Program-made: the position numbers and the translations under genes
The notes under the pieces: model-generated
What the model was told of the DNA's origin: nothing
The model's input: the letters and a program-made list of their open reading frames with translations, nothing else
Databases searched by the model: none
NCBI RefSeq assembly: GCF_001747095.1
Contig: NZ_MDGP01000001.1
Location: forward strand, 2,215,001 to 2,279,000
Direction: 5' to 3'
Origin: Roseivirga sp. 4D4
GTDB lineage: Bacteria; Bacteroidota; Bacteroidia; Cytophagales; Cyclobacteriaceae
DNA length: 64,000 nt
In this document: positions 26,835 through 35,820 of the stretch, in pieces
How positions within the stretch are numbered: position 1 is the first letter of the stretch
Layout of the letters: the number at the start of each line of letters is the position of its first letter

Positions 26835-27953
26835 ATGAAAAAGAACATTCCCTATTACCTAATTGTTTTTGCCCTCATTCTTTGGGGATGCAGTGAAGAA
26901 GCACCAGAAGTTGAACCGCGAATCAGCGATCTACCCGAACTGATAGATGATGACTGTTTGTATTGTCCTGGCGGAGGAGGTGGTGGCTCCGGTGGTGGAA
27001 GCGGCAGTGGTGGAGGTGGCACAGGAGGTGGCAGCAATGTTGAGTTTAAACTTTATATGAGAGGAAAGAACTCTCTATCTATCAACCAAGGCAGGAGCTC
27101 AAATGGCACTACCTGGGTAGGACAAGGTGCAGTCAGTTCACCTTCAGAAACGGATATAGGACCGGCATCAGTCTACTTTAACAATAAAATCTATGTATTT
27201 CATGCCGATCCCGCTAGTGGCTACCAGATTAAATATTCATATTCATCAGATGGAGGAAATACATGGCAAGGAAACACAATTATGGTCTCTGGGGCTACCA
27301 CGCTAAACCCTCTGACGGCAGCTGTCTGGAACAATCAAATCTATGTTGCCTTTGAGAGCCCAATTGGGGGCTTTGGAGGCGATGACCGAATTCTAATAAT
27401 GAGATCCAGTGACGGTACAAATTGGAATAACCCCATTACGGTGGCGGTCACTTCAGCTGAGAATCAAGGTGCGTTTGAAGGAACCAACCCAGGATATTTA
27501 ACAGTTCATAACAACGAGTTATACATTTTCTACAATAGAGGAAATGACGACAAGGTGTTTTATAAAAAGTTTAACGGAATAAGCAGTACATGGGGAAGCC
27601 CAGTCGAGATCACGGGATCTGTTGGCGGAGCTATTCAGGGCGGTAAATTCGGTGTGACGGCAGCAAGCCTTAACGGTAATCTATACGCTGTTTATCACGC
27701 TAACAATAATCGCATGGTAGCAAGGCAAGTTGTACCAGCAACGTCAGCAACAACTGCCGTTTATGTTACATCTTCGGCCAAAACTGCATTCAGACCATCC
27801 ATGACGGCAGATGGCAACAAACTTGTTCTGGTCTATAGGGGTGAATCAAGTTCGCAAACCTTCTATGCCACGAGTACCAACGGAACGAACTGGTCAGGTA
27901 ATCTGTGGGCAGTTGGTGAGACAAGTAGGCCTCCTTATATTATTTGTTATTAA
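26835..27953 (+). CDS. Asp-box beta-propeller lipoprotein with glycine-rich tether, copy B
   Basis: A 372-residue paralogue of the preceding gene. Lipobox ILWGC (Cys19), acidic segment, Cys41/Cys44, then a 22-residue Gly/Ser tether (~46-67, GGGSGGG-type). The propeller-like domain has Asp-box turns at 88-94 (SSNGTTW), 137-144 (SSDGGNTW), 191-197 (SSDGTNW) and 347-353 (STNGTNW). The shared core FKLYM(K/R)GxNSL(T/S)xNQG and the common C-terminus show tandem duplication; the tether sequences differ. Likely outer-membrane, surface-exposed and ligand-binding (inference). An AT-rich 220-bp gap upstream presumably carries its own promoter. Confidence 0.8.
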   Translation: MKKNIPYYLIVFALILWGCSEEAPEVEPRISDLPELIDDDCLYCPGGGGGGSGGGSGSGGGGTGGGSNVEFKLYMRGKNSLSINQGRSSNGTTWVGQGAVSSPSETDIGPASVYFNNKIYVFHADPASGYQIKYSYSSDGGNTWQGNTIMVSGATTLNPLTAAVWNNQIYVAFESPIGGFGGDDRILIMRSSDGTNWNNPITVAVTSAENQGAFEGTNPGYLTVHNNELYIFYNRGNDDKVFYKKFNGISSTWGSPVEITGSVGGAIQGGKFGVTAASLNGNLYAVYHANNNRMVARQVVPATSATTAVYVTSSAKTAFRPSMTADGNKLVLVYRGESSSQTFYATSTNGTNWSGNLWAVGETSRPPYIICY

Positions 27954-27956
27954 AAA

Positions 27957-27991
27957 ACAGTCGGTGGAATTGCCTCAACTCCACCGACTTT
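27957..27991 (-). terminator. terminator shared by ahcY and lipoprotein copy B
   Basis: The inverted repeat AGTCGGTGGA / TCCACCGACT (27959-27989, 11-base loop) is followed on the minus strand by GTTTTTTAA, so it ends ahcY transcription. On the plus strand the T-tract is weaker (TTTAGTATTT), but it may also serve the convergent lipoprotein gene. Confidence 0.8.
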
Positions 27992-27998
27992 AGTATTT

Positions 27999-29303
27999 CT
28001 AGTACCTGTAGTGTTCTGGCTTATAAGGACCTTCAACCGTTACTCCAATATATTCTGCTTGCTCCTGAGTTAGTTCTTCAAGTTCAACACCAATATTAGC
28101 AAGGTGAAGTTTAGCAACCTTCTCATCTAAGTGCTTTGGCAAAGTATACACCGCATTTTCATAAGCATCCGTATTAGTCCAAAGCTCGATTTGTGCTAAT
28201 GTCTGATTTGTAAATGAATTCGACATTACAAATGATGGATGACCAGTTGCACAGCCAAGATTCACCAGACGACCTTCAGCCAAAACAATGATATCGTTAC
28301 CATTAACATTGTAAAGATCCACTTGAGGTTTGATCTCTACTTTGCTATCACCATGGTTACCATTCAACCAAGCCATATCAATTTCATTATCGAAGTGACC
28401 AATGTTACAAACGATGGTTTTATCCTTCATTGCTTCAAAGTGTCGCTGCTGGATAATATTATAATTACCCGTAGCAGTCACAATAATGTTAGCTCTAGGA
28501 ATGGCATTGTCCATCTTCTGAACTTCGAAACCATCCATTGCGGCTTGAAGCGCACAGATTGGATCAATTTCAGTAACAATTACGCGAACACCGGCACCAG
28601 CCAAAGAAGCGGCAGACCCTTTTCCAACATCACCATATCCAGCTACTACAGCTACTTTACCAGCAAGCATTACGTCTGTTGCCCTTCTGATTGCATCTAC
28701 TAGAGATTCCTTGCAACCATACTTGTTGTCAAATTTTGATTTTGTCACTGAATCATTCACATTGATTGCAGGCATTGGAAGCGTCCCATTTTTCATACGC
28801 TCATAAAGCCTGTGAACACCAGTAGTAGTTTCTTCAGAAAGACCTTTAATATTCGGTACTAACTCAGGGTATTTATCCAATACCATGTTAGTAAGGTCAC
28901 CGCCATCATCAAGGATCATATTGAGAGGCTTTCCTCCTTCAAACGCGAATAGGGTTTGCTCAATACACCAATCGAACTCTTCATCATTCATACCTTTCCA
29001 AGCATAAACTGGAATTCCTGCCTTAGCAATTGCCGCAGCGGCATGATCCTGTGTGGAGAAAATATTGCATGAAGACCAAGAAACTTCTGCACCTAGATCT
29101 CTCAATGTTTCGATAAGAACAGCTGTCTGAATTGTCATATGAAGACAACCGGCTATCCTTGCTCCTTTAAGGATTTGTGATGGGCCAAACTCTTCTCTCA
29201 AAGACATCAAACCAGGCATTTCGGCCTCAGCTAATTCAATCTCTTTTCTACCCCAATCTGATAGATTAATATCTTTTACTTTGTACTCAAGTGTTTCTTG
29301 CAT
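27999..29303 (-). CDS. ahcY: adenosylhomocysteinase (SAH hydrolase)
   Basis: A 434-residue NAD-dependent enzyme that splits S-adenosylhomocysteine to adenosine and homocysteine. It shows the N-terminal [21 protein letters not shown], the substrate residues in [31 protein letters not shown] and the NAD-binding [43 protein letters not shown] follows, with the C-terminal PYKPEHYRY. Length is typical. It is monocistronic with a well-formed promoter and terminator. It completes methyl-group recycling for the methyltransferases in the cell. Confidence 0.98.
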   Translation of the reverse strand: MQETLEYKVKDINLSDWGRKEIELAEAEMPGLMSLREEFGPSQILKGARIAGCLHMTIQTAVLIETLRDLGAEVSWSSCNIFSTQDHAAAAIAKAGIPVYAWKGMNDEEFDWCIEQTLFAFEGGKPLNMILDDGGDLTNMVLDKYPELVPNIKGLSEETTTGVHRLYERMKNGTLPMPAINVNDSVTKSKFDNKYGCKESLVDAIRRATDVMLAGKVAVVAGYGDVGKGSAASLAGAGVRVIVTEIDPICALQAAMDGFEVQKMDNAIPRANIIVTATGNYNIIQQRHFEAMKDKTIVCNIGHFDNEIDMAWLNGNHGDSKVEIKPQVDLYNVNGNDIIVLAEGRLVNLGCATGHPSFVMSNSFTNQTLAQIELWTNTDAYENAVYTLPKHLDEKVAKLHLANIGVELEELTQEQAEYIGVTVEGPYKPEHYRY

Positions 29304-29325
29304 AATTCATGTATTAATTGCGCCA

Positions 29326-29357
29326 CAAAGGTAACTTAAGCCATTAGCAAAATCAAA
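29326..29357 (-). promoter_or_regulatory. Bacteroidota-type promoter of ahcY
   Basis: On the minus strand TTTG (29357-29354), a 20-bp spacer and TACCTTTG (29333-29326) match the TTTG / TAnnTTTG consensus at both boxes. The start site is expected near 29320, about 17 bases before the ahcY ATG. The clearest vegetative promoter in the window. Confidence 0.75.
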
Positions 29358-29370
29358 GATTGCTCAAAGA

Positions 29371-30129
29371 TTAAAGGATGAACCCGATTTCTTGGAAATT
29401 GAACTCTTTGGTCTCACCATTGACTAAAACTGACAACAACCCTGAATCAGTGACATTCTCGATGATACCATCAAATTCAAATTCTGATTTAAATCTGAGC
29501 TTAGTCTTATACCCTAATAGATACCTCAAATACTCTCCTTTTATCTCAGAGGTCTTATGAGCTTTAAGCTTTAAGTAAAAAGCCTCGATATTCTCGACCA
29601 AAGATTCCAAAATGTTTTTCAATTCAAGTCTTCTACCCAAATTATCTCTAAGAGAAGTGGCCTTAATTCCGCTAAAATTCAATTGGTTGACATTGAGTCC
29701 GATGCCAACAATAGAATGATCGATTTTTTTACCCACCAAAACATTTTCTATCAAAACACCTGCGACTTTGTGCTTATCTATTAAAATATCATTCGGCCAT
29801 TTAATCATGCCTTTATCTTCGCCTAATGTGTCATTCACTGTCTTCAAAACGCCCAAAGACACACCCATATTTAAAAAGTACTGTTGAGATGCCTCTAGAA
29901 ATTTAGGTTTGAGCACTAGAGACATTGTAATGTTCTCACCAGGGCTAGCCAACCAAGAATTCCCCCTTTGTCCCCTGCCATTTATTTGGTGGTCGGTTAT
30001 AATGACAGTCCCCTCTCCAATGTCAGTGTTTCTGATCATTTCCAGGGCAATGTCGTTGGTAGAATGACAACTTGGCATGTAAATCACTTTTTTGCCCAGA
30101 AATAAGGTATTAGCAAGGATTTTGTACAA
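29371..30129 (-). CDS. birA: biotin--[acetyl-CoA-carboxylase] ligase
   Basis: A 252-residue monofunctional biotin protein ligase without the N-terminal DNA-binding domain of E. coli BirA. It carries the biotinyl-AMP motif GRGQRGNSWLASPGENITMSLVL, the catalytic IKWPNDILI with KVAGVLIEN, VGIGLNVNQ and a small C-terminal SH3-like domain. It attaches biotin to AccB Lys123 (encoded at 13884). It is divergent from rsfS with 55 bp between the starts. Confidence 0.95.
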   Translation of the reverse strand: MYKILANTLFLGKKVIYMPSCHSTNDIALEMIRNTDIGEGTVIITDHQINGRGQRGNSWLASPGENITMSLVLKPKFLEASQQYFLNMGVSLGVLKTVNDTLGEDKGMIKWPNDILIDKHKVAGVLIENVLVGKKIDHSIVGIGLNVNQLNFSGIKATSLRDNLGRRLELKNILESLVENIEAFYLKLKAHKTSEIKGEYLRYLLGYKTKLRFKSEFEFDGIIENVTDSGLLSVLVNGETKEFNFQEIGFIL

Positions 30130-30184
30130 TGATTTTTTAGTAGTTTTGATCCTAAAATTAAGTTAAAATCACTTATACAATTGA

Positions 30185-30541
30185 ATGAGTTCTGAAGAAT
30201 TGAGCAACATCGTTGTTAAGGGGATGGAAGAGAAGAAAGCTGAGGACATTGTCATAATGGACCTTAGAAAGGTAAAAGGTGCGATAAGTGATTTTTTCAT
30301 CATTTGCTCTGGAAATTCTGATACCCAAATCGAGGCAATAGCCGAATCTGTTGAAGATGAAATGAAGAAAGCCTCTAAGGAGAGCCCTTGGCGAAAAGAG
30401 GGGTTCACAAATAGAGAGTGGATTCTTATCGACTACGTCAATGTTGTGGCTCATATTTTCAATAAAGGGAAACGCGATCACTATGCCATTGAAGAACTAT
30501 GGGGTGACGCAATCATTACGCAAGTCTCTCAAAATCCATAG
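30185..30541 (+). CDS. rsfS: ribosomal silencing factor RsfS
   Basis: A 118-residue RsfS/Iojap protein that binds uL14 on the 50S subunit and blocks subunit joining under starvation. The family core is clear: KKAEDIVIMDLRKVKGAISDFFIICSGNSDTQIEAIAESVEDEM, then EGFTNREWILIDYVNVVAHIFNKGKRDHYAIEELWGDA. It lies 60 bp upstream of ftsH on the same strand, an arrangement I have seen in other Bacteroidota. Confidence 0.95.
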   Translation: MSSEELSNIVVKGMEEKKAEDIVIMDLRKVKGAISDFFIICSGNSDTQIEAIAESVEDEMKKASKESPWRKEGFTNREWILIDYVNVVAHIFNKGKRDHYAIEELWGDAIITQVSQNP

Positions 30542-30550
30542 TTAACTTTA

Positions 30551-30580
30551 TTGTTAAGAGAGCGTTATTAAGTAGGTTTA
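30551..30580 (+). promoter_or_regulatory. candidate promoter of ftsH
   Basis: TTG at 30551-30553, 19-bp spacer and TAGGTTTA at 30573-30580 (seven of eight positions of TAnnTTTG). It would start ftsH mRNA close to 30587, 15 bases before its ATG, independent of rsfS. Confidence 0.4.
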
Positions 30581-30601
30581 TAAAATTTTAAAAAATATAT
30601 A

Positions 30602-32692
30602 ATGCCGGATAATCCAAGAAAGAAAAATATACTAGGCAAACCTGGACCAGCAGGTAAAAGACCAAATAATCAGGTATGGATTTTCGTATCCCTGATCATA
30701 GTATTTTTCGCAGTATCATACTTTACAAGTCAAAGTTCTGGCATAGCCATTACAAAGTCGCGATTCGAAGATATGATCAAGAGCAATGATGTTGCTCGAG
30801 TGGTTTTTATTAATGGTCAAAATACCGTAGAGGTAACACTTAAGCAAGAGGCGCTTCAAAACGCCAAATATAAGACTGAGCTGGATGGTAATAGTGTCTT
30901 TGGCTTTAACAGTGGGCCACACTACACCATTCAAAAACAGTTCTTCTCAGCAGAGGATTTCAGGACATATTACGACAACTTCTTAGAAACAAGTAATATC
31001 CCACAACAACAGAGAGTTACTACTGAATTTGATGACAGAACCACCATCATGGACTTCTTGAGTACATGGGGTTTCTTGATACTTATTGTCCTTTTCTTCT
31101 GGTTGATGATGCGTAGGATGACGGGAAATGCTGGTCCTGGCGGACAAATATTCAATATTGGCAAATCTCGAGCAGCACTTTTTGATGCTGAAAACAAAGT
31201 AAAGATCACTTTTGACAACGTTGCCGGACTTGATGAGGCAAAAGAGGAAGTGAAAGAAATTGTCGACTTCTTAAAGAACCCATCTAAGTTCACCAAACTT
31301 GGAGGTAAAATACCTAAAGGTGCTCTGCTTGTAGGCCCTCCTGGTACAGGTAAGACTTTATTAGCAAAAGCCGTAGCGGGTGAAGCCGCTGTCCCTTTCT
31401 TCTCTTTATCAGGGTCTGACTTTGTTGAGATGTTTGTGGGTGTTGGTGCTGCAAGAGTAAGAGATCTCTTTAAGCAGGCTAAGGAGAAAGCGCCATGTAT
31501 TGTTTTCATTGACGAGATTGATGCCATCGGTCGTTCCAGAGGCAAAGGACAGATGCCTGGCTCTAATGATGAAAGAGAGAATACATTGAACTCCCTCTTG
31601 GTAGAAATGGATGGTTTTGCAACCGATTCTGGCGTAATTATTCTGGCCGCAACCAACCGCCCTGACGTGCTAGATAATGCCCTTTTAAGGCCTGGTCGAT
31701 TTGATAGACAAATCGGTATTGATAAACCAGATATTGTTGGTAGAGAAGCCATATTCAAAGTACATCTCGGACCCATTAAATTGGCGAAGGACATTGATGC
31801 CAAAAAATTATCTGCTCAAACTCCAGGTTTTGCCGGAGCAGAAATTGCCAATGTTTGCAACGAAGCGGCATTAATTGCTGCAAGAAAAGACAAGAAGGCT
31901 GTCGATATGGAAGACTTCCAGGACGCTATTGACAGAGTGATAGGTGGGCTTGAAAAGAAAAGCAAGATTATTTCACCAGAAGAAAAGAAGATTGTTGCCT
32001 ACCATGAGGCAGGTCACGCGGTGGCAGGATGGTTCTTGGAACATGCTGACCCATTGGTTAAAGTATCTATTGTACCTAGAGGAGTTGCTGCACTTGGATA
32101 CGCTCAATACCTTCCCAAAGAACAGTTCTTGTATCAGACAGAACAACTGATTGACGAGATGTGTATGACGTTGGGTGGCCGAGCAGCCGAAGAAATCATT
32201 TTCGGTAAAATATCTACTGGCGCCTTGAGCGACTTAGAGAGAGTCACGAAAGTGGCCTACAGTATTGTGACTGTTTACGGCATGAACGAAAAAGTGGGGC
32301 ATATCTCTTTCTACGATTCTAAGCAAAACGAATATGGATTCTCAAAACCTTATTCGGAAGATACTGCTAAGACCATTGATGAAGAAGTAAAGAAGATCGT
32401 TGATTCTGCCTATCAAAGAACTATCGGCCTTCTAACTGACAAGAAATCTGAACTTGAAGTTTTGGCAAAAGAACTTCTTGCAAAAGAGATATTATTCCAG
32501 TCTGACTTAGAGGGACTGATAGGACCTCGTCCTTTTGAAAAGCAGACCACTTATGAAGCGTTTACCAATAATAATGGAAAAGCTGAGGAAGAAATTTCTG
32601 AAGAAGCCAAAACCGAGGAAGCGGTGGAAGAACCAATAGTTGAAGACACGGGAACTCCTGAGGCATCAACTGAAGAACCTAAGGCAGAATAA
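30602..32692 (+). CDS. ftsH: ATP-dependent zinc metalloprotease FtsH
   Basis: A 696-residue membrane-bound AAA+ protease that degrades misassembled membrane proteins and some regulators. TM1 is at ~25-42 and the periplasmic domain at ~45-150, followed by TM2 at ~152-170. The AAA domain has Walker A GPPGTGKT (245-252), Walker [10 protein letters not shown] and [21 protein letters not shown]. The zinc site HEAGH is at 468-472. The last ~40 residues are an acidic tail ([17 protein letters not shown]...). Typical Bacteroidota FtsH with a larger periplasmic part than E. coli. Followed by a strong terminator. Confidence 0.98.
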   Translation: MPDNPRKKNILGKPGPAGKRPNNQVWIFVSLIIVFFAVSYFTSQSSGIAITKSRFEDMIKSNDVARVVFINGQNTVEVTLKQEALQNAKYKTELDGNSVFGFNSGPHYTIQKQFFSAEDFRTYYDNFLETSNIPQQQRVTTEFDDRTTIMDFLSTWGFLILIVLFFWLMMRRMTGNAGPGGQIFNIGKSRAALFDAENKVKITFDNVAGLDEAKEEVKEIVDFLKNPSKFTKLGGKIPKGALLVGPPGTGKTLLAKAVAGEAAVPFFSLSGSDFVEMFVGVGAARVRDLFKQAKEKAPCIVFIDEIDAIGRSRGKGQMPGSNDERENTLNSLLVEMDGFATDSGVIILAATNRPDVLDNALLRPGRFDRQIGIDKPDIVGREAIFKVHLGPIKLAKDIDAKKLSAQTPGFAGAEIANVCNEAALIAARKDKKAVDMEDFQDAIDRVIGGLEKKSKIISPEEKKIVAYHEAGHAVAGWFLEHADPLVKVSIVPRGVAALGYAQYLPKEQFLYQTEQLIDEMCMTLGGRAAEEIIFGKISTGALSDLERVTKVAYSIVTVYGMNEKVGHISFYDSKQNEYGFSKPYSEDTAKTIDEEVKKIVDSAYQRTIGLLTDKKSELEVLAKELLAKEILFQSDLEGLIGPRPFEKQTTYEAFTNNNGKAEEEISEEAKTEEAVEEPIVEDTGTPEASTEEPKAE

Positions 32693-32711
32693 GAATTTAA
32701 TTCAATACATT

Positions 32712-32742
32712 AAAAATCAGGTTTAACGACCTGATTTTTTTA
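32712..32742 (+). terminator. Rho-independent terminator of ftsH
   Basis: Stem AAATCAGGT / ACCTGATTT (32714-32737, extendable by two A-T pairs) with a 6-base loop and a T7 run. It lies 20 bp after the ftsH stop. Confidence 0.9.
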
Positions 32743-32779
32743 TTTACACAGGTTTTGCAATTTTTACTTTGCTTCACTT

Positions 32780-33541
32780 ATGGAATTAAACCCAGCTCCA
32801 AACCAAAAAGTCTACTTCGCATCAGATTTTCATCTGGGCGTACCTACTACAGAAGTCAGTTTGGAACGAGAAAAAAAAATAATCCGCTGGCTCGATGAAT
32901 GTAAAAAGGACGCGCATACAATCTTTCTTGTAGGCGACCTCTTTGACTTTTGGTTTGAGTATAGGTCAACAGTACCTAAAGGTTTTACGAGATTCTTGGG
33001 CAAGCTATCCGAGATTTCGGATGCAGGAATCAACCTGGTTATATTCACCGGTAACCATGATCTGTGGATGTTTGGTTATCTAGATAGGGAAATTGGTGCC
33101 AAGGTAATTTATGACCCCATAGATGTGTCCATCGATGACATTAAACTTTTTATAGGGCATGGAGATGGCATTGGCCCCGGTGACAAAGGTTATAAATTCC
33201 TCAAGAAAATCTTCAGGAATCGATTTTTTCAATGGTGCTTCCGTTGGCTCCATCCTAACATTGGAATAGGCTTAGCTAATTTTTGGTCAGGCAAGAGTCG
33301 TGCTCAAGCCAATGATACTGAGCAAAGATTCATGGGTGAAGATGAGTGGCTTTGGAGCTTCGCCAAGGCAATGGAAAAACAGAAACACTATGACTACTAT
33401 ATCTTTGGTCATAGACACCTTCCATTAGACCTGGAAGTTGGACAGAACAGCAAGTACATTAATCTGGGTGAATGGCTTAACTATTGCACTTATGCGGAAT
33501 ACAGTGATGGGAAAATCGAACTAAAGACTTTTGAAGCTTAG
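32780..33541 (+). CDS. lpxH: UDP-2,3-diacylglucosamine diphosphatase LpxH-like
   Basis: A 253-residue calcineurin-like phosphoesterase. Metal-binding motifs appear in order: YFASDFHLG, FLVGDLFDFWFEYR, FTGNHDLWM, LFIGHGDGIGPGDKGYKFLKK and the final GHRHLPLDL. It removes UMP from UDP-2,3-diacylglucosamine to give lipid X in lipid A synthesis. Length and the GDGIGPGDKGYK insertion fit Bacteroidota LpxH. TTACTTTG at 32764 is a near -7 box very close to the ATG. It overlaps the next gene by 11 bp. Confidence 0.93.
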   Translation: MELNPAPNQKVYFASDFHLGVPTTEVSLEREKKIIRWLDECKKDAHTIFLVGDLFDFWFEYRSTVPKGFTRFLGKLSEISDAGINLVIFTGNHDLWMFGYLDREIGAKVIYDPIDVSIDDIKLFIGHGDGIGPGDKGYKFLKKIFRNRFFQWCFRWLHPNIGIGLANFWSGKSRAQANDTEQRFMGEDEWLWSFAKAMEKQKHYDYYIFGHRHLPLDLEVGQNSKYINLGEWLNYCTYAEYSDGKIELKTFEA

Positions 33542-34334
33542 TCACGTCATACTCCTATGCCTTGTCAGCGGCTCCTTTCTACAAGCACAAAGCTTAGAAA
33601 AGACTTATTCATTTGACCTTGGCTATAGACCTACAGCGGCTTCCATAGACAGACAAGGCTACCTATACTTTTCTAACAATCAAGGGGCTATTGACAAACT
33701 CGATAAGAAGGGAAATGAGATTTACCATTACTCACCTCAAAAGCAAGGCACACCGACACTCATAGATGCCTGGCAGGGTTTGAGGACATTTGTATACTAT
33801 CAAAATTTCCAGGAATACATACTCCTCGATAGGTTCTTAAACGCCTCTGAAAGGTATCAGGTCAACAGCAATCAAATCAGTGACTTTTCAGGGTTAGCTA
33901 CATTAGCAAATGATAATAACCTCTGGATCCTCAACAATCAGGAATTGAGTTTGAAGAAAATAGATATCAATGACAGGGAATTACTCATAGAAAACCAACT
34001 CAATTTGAGTTTAGATATTGACTCTTGGGATATCAAATTCATCCGATCCTACCAAAACTATTTGTTTATAGGAGACTCAAAGGAAGGCATCTTTGTCTTT
34101 GACAACCTCGGAAACTACAGTGAAAAGATTACCGAGAGTGGAATAGATTTTTTCACATTCACAGGCGATGAGATAGTATTTCTTAGTAGTGGAAAACTCC
34201 AGATGATTCACTTATACGACAAAACAAAAAGAGAGATCAGTTTACCCGATCTCCCTTATCAATTTGTACTTATGGAAAACAATCAAATTTTCTTAGTGCA
34301 CAACCAAACGGTTGAAGTATATAATCTTAATTAG
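33531..34334 (+). CDS. secreted hypothetical protein, propeller-like
   Basis: A 267-residue protein. The TTG start lies inside the end of lpxH and gives MKLSHVILLCLVSGSFLQAQ, a clear signal peptide, so the overlap looks genuine and implies translational coupling. The mature part is a run of short beta repeats (DRQGYLYFSNNQGAIDKLDKKGN; NDNNLWILNNQELSLKKIDI; YQNYLFIGDSKEGIFVFDNLGN) resembling a small beta-propeller. No enzymatic motif. Coupling with lpxH suggests an envelope role, but this is inference. It ends overlapping the convergent tolC-like gene by 8 bp. Confidence 0.75.
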   Translation: MKLSHVILLCLVSGSFLQAQSLEKTYSFDLGYRPTAASIDRQGYLYFSNNQGAIDKLDKKGNEIYHYSPQKQGTPTLIDAWQGLRTFVYYQNFQEYILLDRFLNASERYQVNSNQISDFSGLATLANDNNLWILNNQELSLKKIDINDRELLIENQLNLSLDIDSWDIKFIRSYQNYLFIGDSKEGIFVFDNLGNYSEKITESGIDFFTFTGDEIVFLSSGKLQMIHLYDKTKREISLPDLPYQFVLMENNQIFLVHNQTVEVYNLN

Positions 34335-35703
34335 AATTCTCTGGATCCAATTCGCCTGTAAAGATGTCGAGAATCAGTTTTCTCAACATGATAGCATATC
34401 TTGCTTGAACTAACTGAAATTCAGCACCGTTTTTGAGATTAAGACTCTGCAGGTACGTTACAAAATCAATAGTACCACTCTCATACCTTGTTTTTGAGAA
34501 CTCAAAAGAAGTATTCAAGTTGACCAAACTTTCTTTAGCAGCAGCATAACTGGTTTTTGCATTAACAAGGTTTAGATATGCTTGTTGAACTTGATTTATG
34601 AGGGTATTCTTTGTTTGTTCAAGGTTCAGCTCAGCATTGAGGTATTGCACTTTGGACTGCTGTACTGCCGTTCTATTGGCAAACCTTGTAAAGAGAGGTA
34701 TGTTCAAATTCAAGTTCGCACCCTTTCGCTCATTGGCTTCAAATTGTGTACTCCAATCAGCAACCTCAGTACGGGTGGGTGCTTGTGTAACCGGATCTCT
34801 CTCTAGCACATTCACAAAGTTCGAGGACCAACTGGTTCCCCATGATGCACCTGCACTTAACGTAGGCATCCATTGATATTGAGAAATCTTAAGCGCTTTC
34901 TTAGAAGCCTCCATACTAATTTCGGCAGACCTGAGGCTAGGGCTAAAGCTCTCAGCTCTTTCATATATAGTAGTAAACTCCTCAACCTCTTGCTCCAACT
35001 GAGCATCATTTGATGTAACACCGGCAAACTCATAGTCCTGAGTTGTGTCTAACAACAACAATTGCAGTAAGGTAAGCTCACTGGTAGCCAATTGGTTTTC
35101 TAAGTTAACCTTAGTCAGTTTTTGTTGTGCAATTTGGGCTCTGAAATTATAGACTTGCTCCATACTACCGGTACCGGCACGTTCAATACTCTCCTGTCTT
35201 GCTAACTGATCATTGAGTAAGTCAAGTGTCTGAATAGCAATTTTCAACTGCTCATTAGTGGAAATAATATCCAGAAAAGAACCAATTACTTGGGCCTCGG
35301 TGACCTGTATATTGCTTTTAATAGTCTGTAGAGAAGCTTCATATTGAAGCTTTCGCTGACCCATGGTTAAGACATTTCTAAAACCATTAAATATTGTAAC
35401 CCCTGCACTGAGAGAACCACCACCACTTAGTGCGGTAGTATTAACCAAGTTACCGACAGTTTGGTCAAATTGAAGTCCTTCACTCCAGTTATGACTGGCA
35501 TTGGCACTCAGACTAGGTAAAAAATTAAACTTACTTTGGGTATACCCAGCCTTAGCACTGATTGCATTATTTCTGGCTGTCTTGATACTAATATTATTAT
35601 CAAGCGCTATATCAATACACTCTTCAAGTGTGAGGGTTCGTTGAGCTAAAGTCAAGCTCGAAAGCGTAACTAAGGCCAAACATGTGTATAAAATCTTTTT
35701 CAT
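34327..35703 (-). CDS. TolC family outer membrane efflux protein
   Basis: A 458-residue outer-membrane channel. The signal peptide MKKILYTCLALVTLSSLTLAQ is followed by two OEP repeats, RTLTLEECIDIALDNNISIKTARNNAISAKAGYTQSKFNFLPSLSANASHNW and a related second half, with long helices rich in Gln/Asn and Leu (AEISMEASKKALKISQYQWMPTLSAGASWGTSWS). It would be the exit duct for the adaptor-ATPase genes upstream on the same strand. It is separated from the ATPase gene by 117 bp containing a strong hairpin. Confidence 0.92.
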   Translation of the reverse strand: MKKILYTCLALVTLSSLTLAQRTLTLEECIDIALDNNISIKTARNNAISAKAGYTQSKFNFLPSLSANASHNWSEGLQFDQTVGNLVNTTALSGGGSLSAGVTIFNGFRNVLTMGQRKLQYEASLQTIKSNIQVTEAQVIGSFLDIISTNEQLKIAIQTLDLLNDQLARQESIERAGTGSMEQVYNFRAQIAQQKLTKVNLENQLATSELTLLQLLLLDTTQDYEFAGVTSNDAQLEQEVEEFTTIYERAESFSPSLRSAEISMEASKKALKISQYQWMPTLSAGASWGTSWSSNFVNVLERDPVTQAPTRTEVADWSTQFEANERKGANLNLNIPLFTRFANRTAVQQSKVQYLNAELNLEQTKNTLINQVQQAYLNLVNAKTSYAAAKESLVNLNTSFEFSKTRYESGTIDFVTYLQSLNLKNGAEFQLVQARYAIMLRKLILDIFTGELDPENSN

Positions 35704-35763
35704 AATGGTGTTTTCTATCCTTTAGGCAATACTATACCTGGAAGCCGTTTTTCAAGCTTCTTT

Positions 35764-35797
35764 AATCATCCACTTGCCAATAGGCAAGCGGATGATT
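35764..35797. other. strong intercistronic hairpin without T-tract
   Basis: AATCATCC / GGATGATT plus an inner CTTGCC / GGCAAG pairing (one A-C mismatch, 4-base loop) gives a 14-bp stem between the ATPase and TolC genes. Neither strand has a T-run after it, so it is not a classical terminator. It may act as an RNA processing or stability element that sets TolC expression relative to the ATPase. Confidence 0.6.
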
Positions 35798-35820
35798 TAA
35801 ACCCGTAAAAGGGAATATTA

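Noticed and set aside
28239..28703. 154-codon plus-strand frame inside ahcY
   Set aside because: Antisense to a highly conserved enzyme, with no domain and His/Thr/Asn-rich composition.
30970..31803. 277-codon open frame on the minus strand
   Set aside because: It lies fully inside ftsH, whose motifs are unmistakable. The translation is Ser/Leu/Pro-rich, as expected of an antisense shadow.
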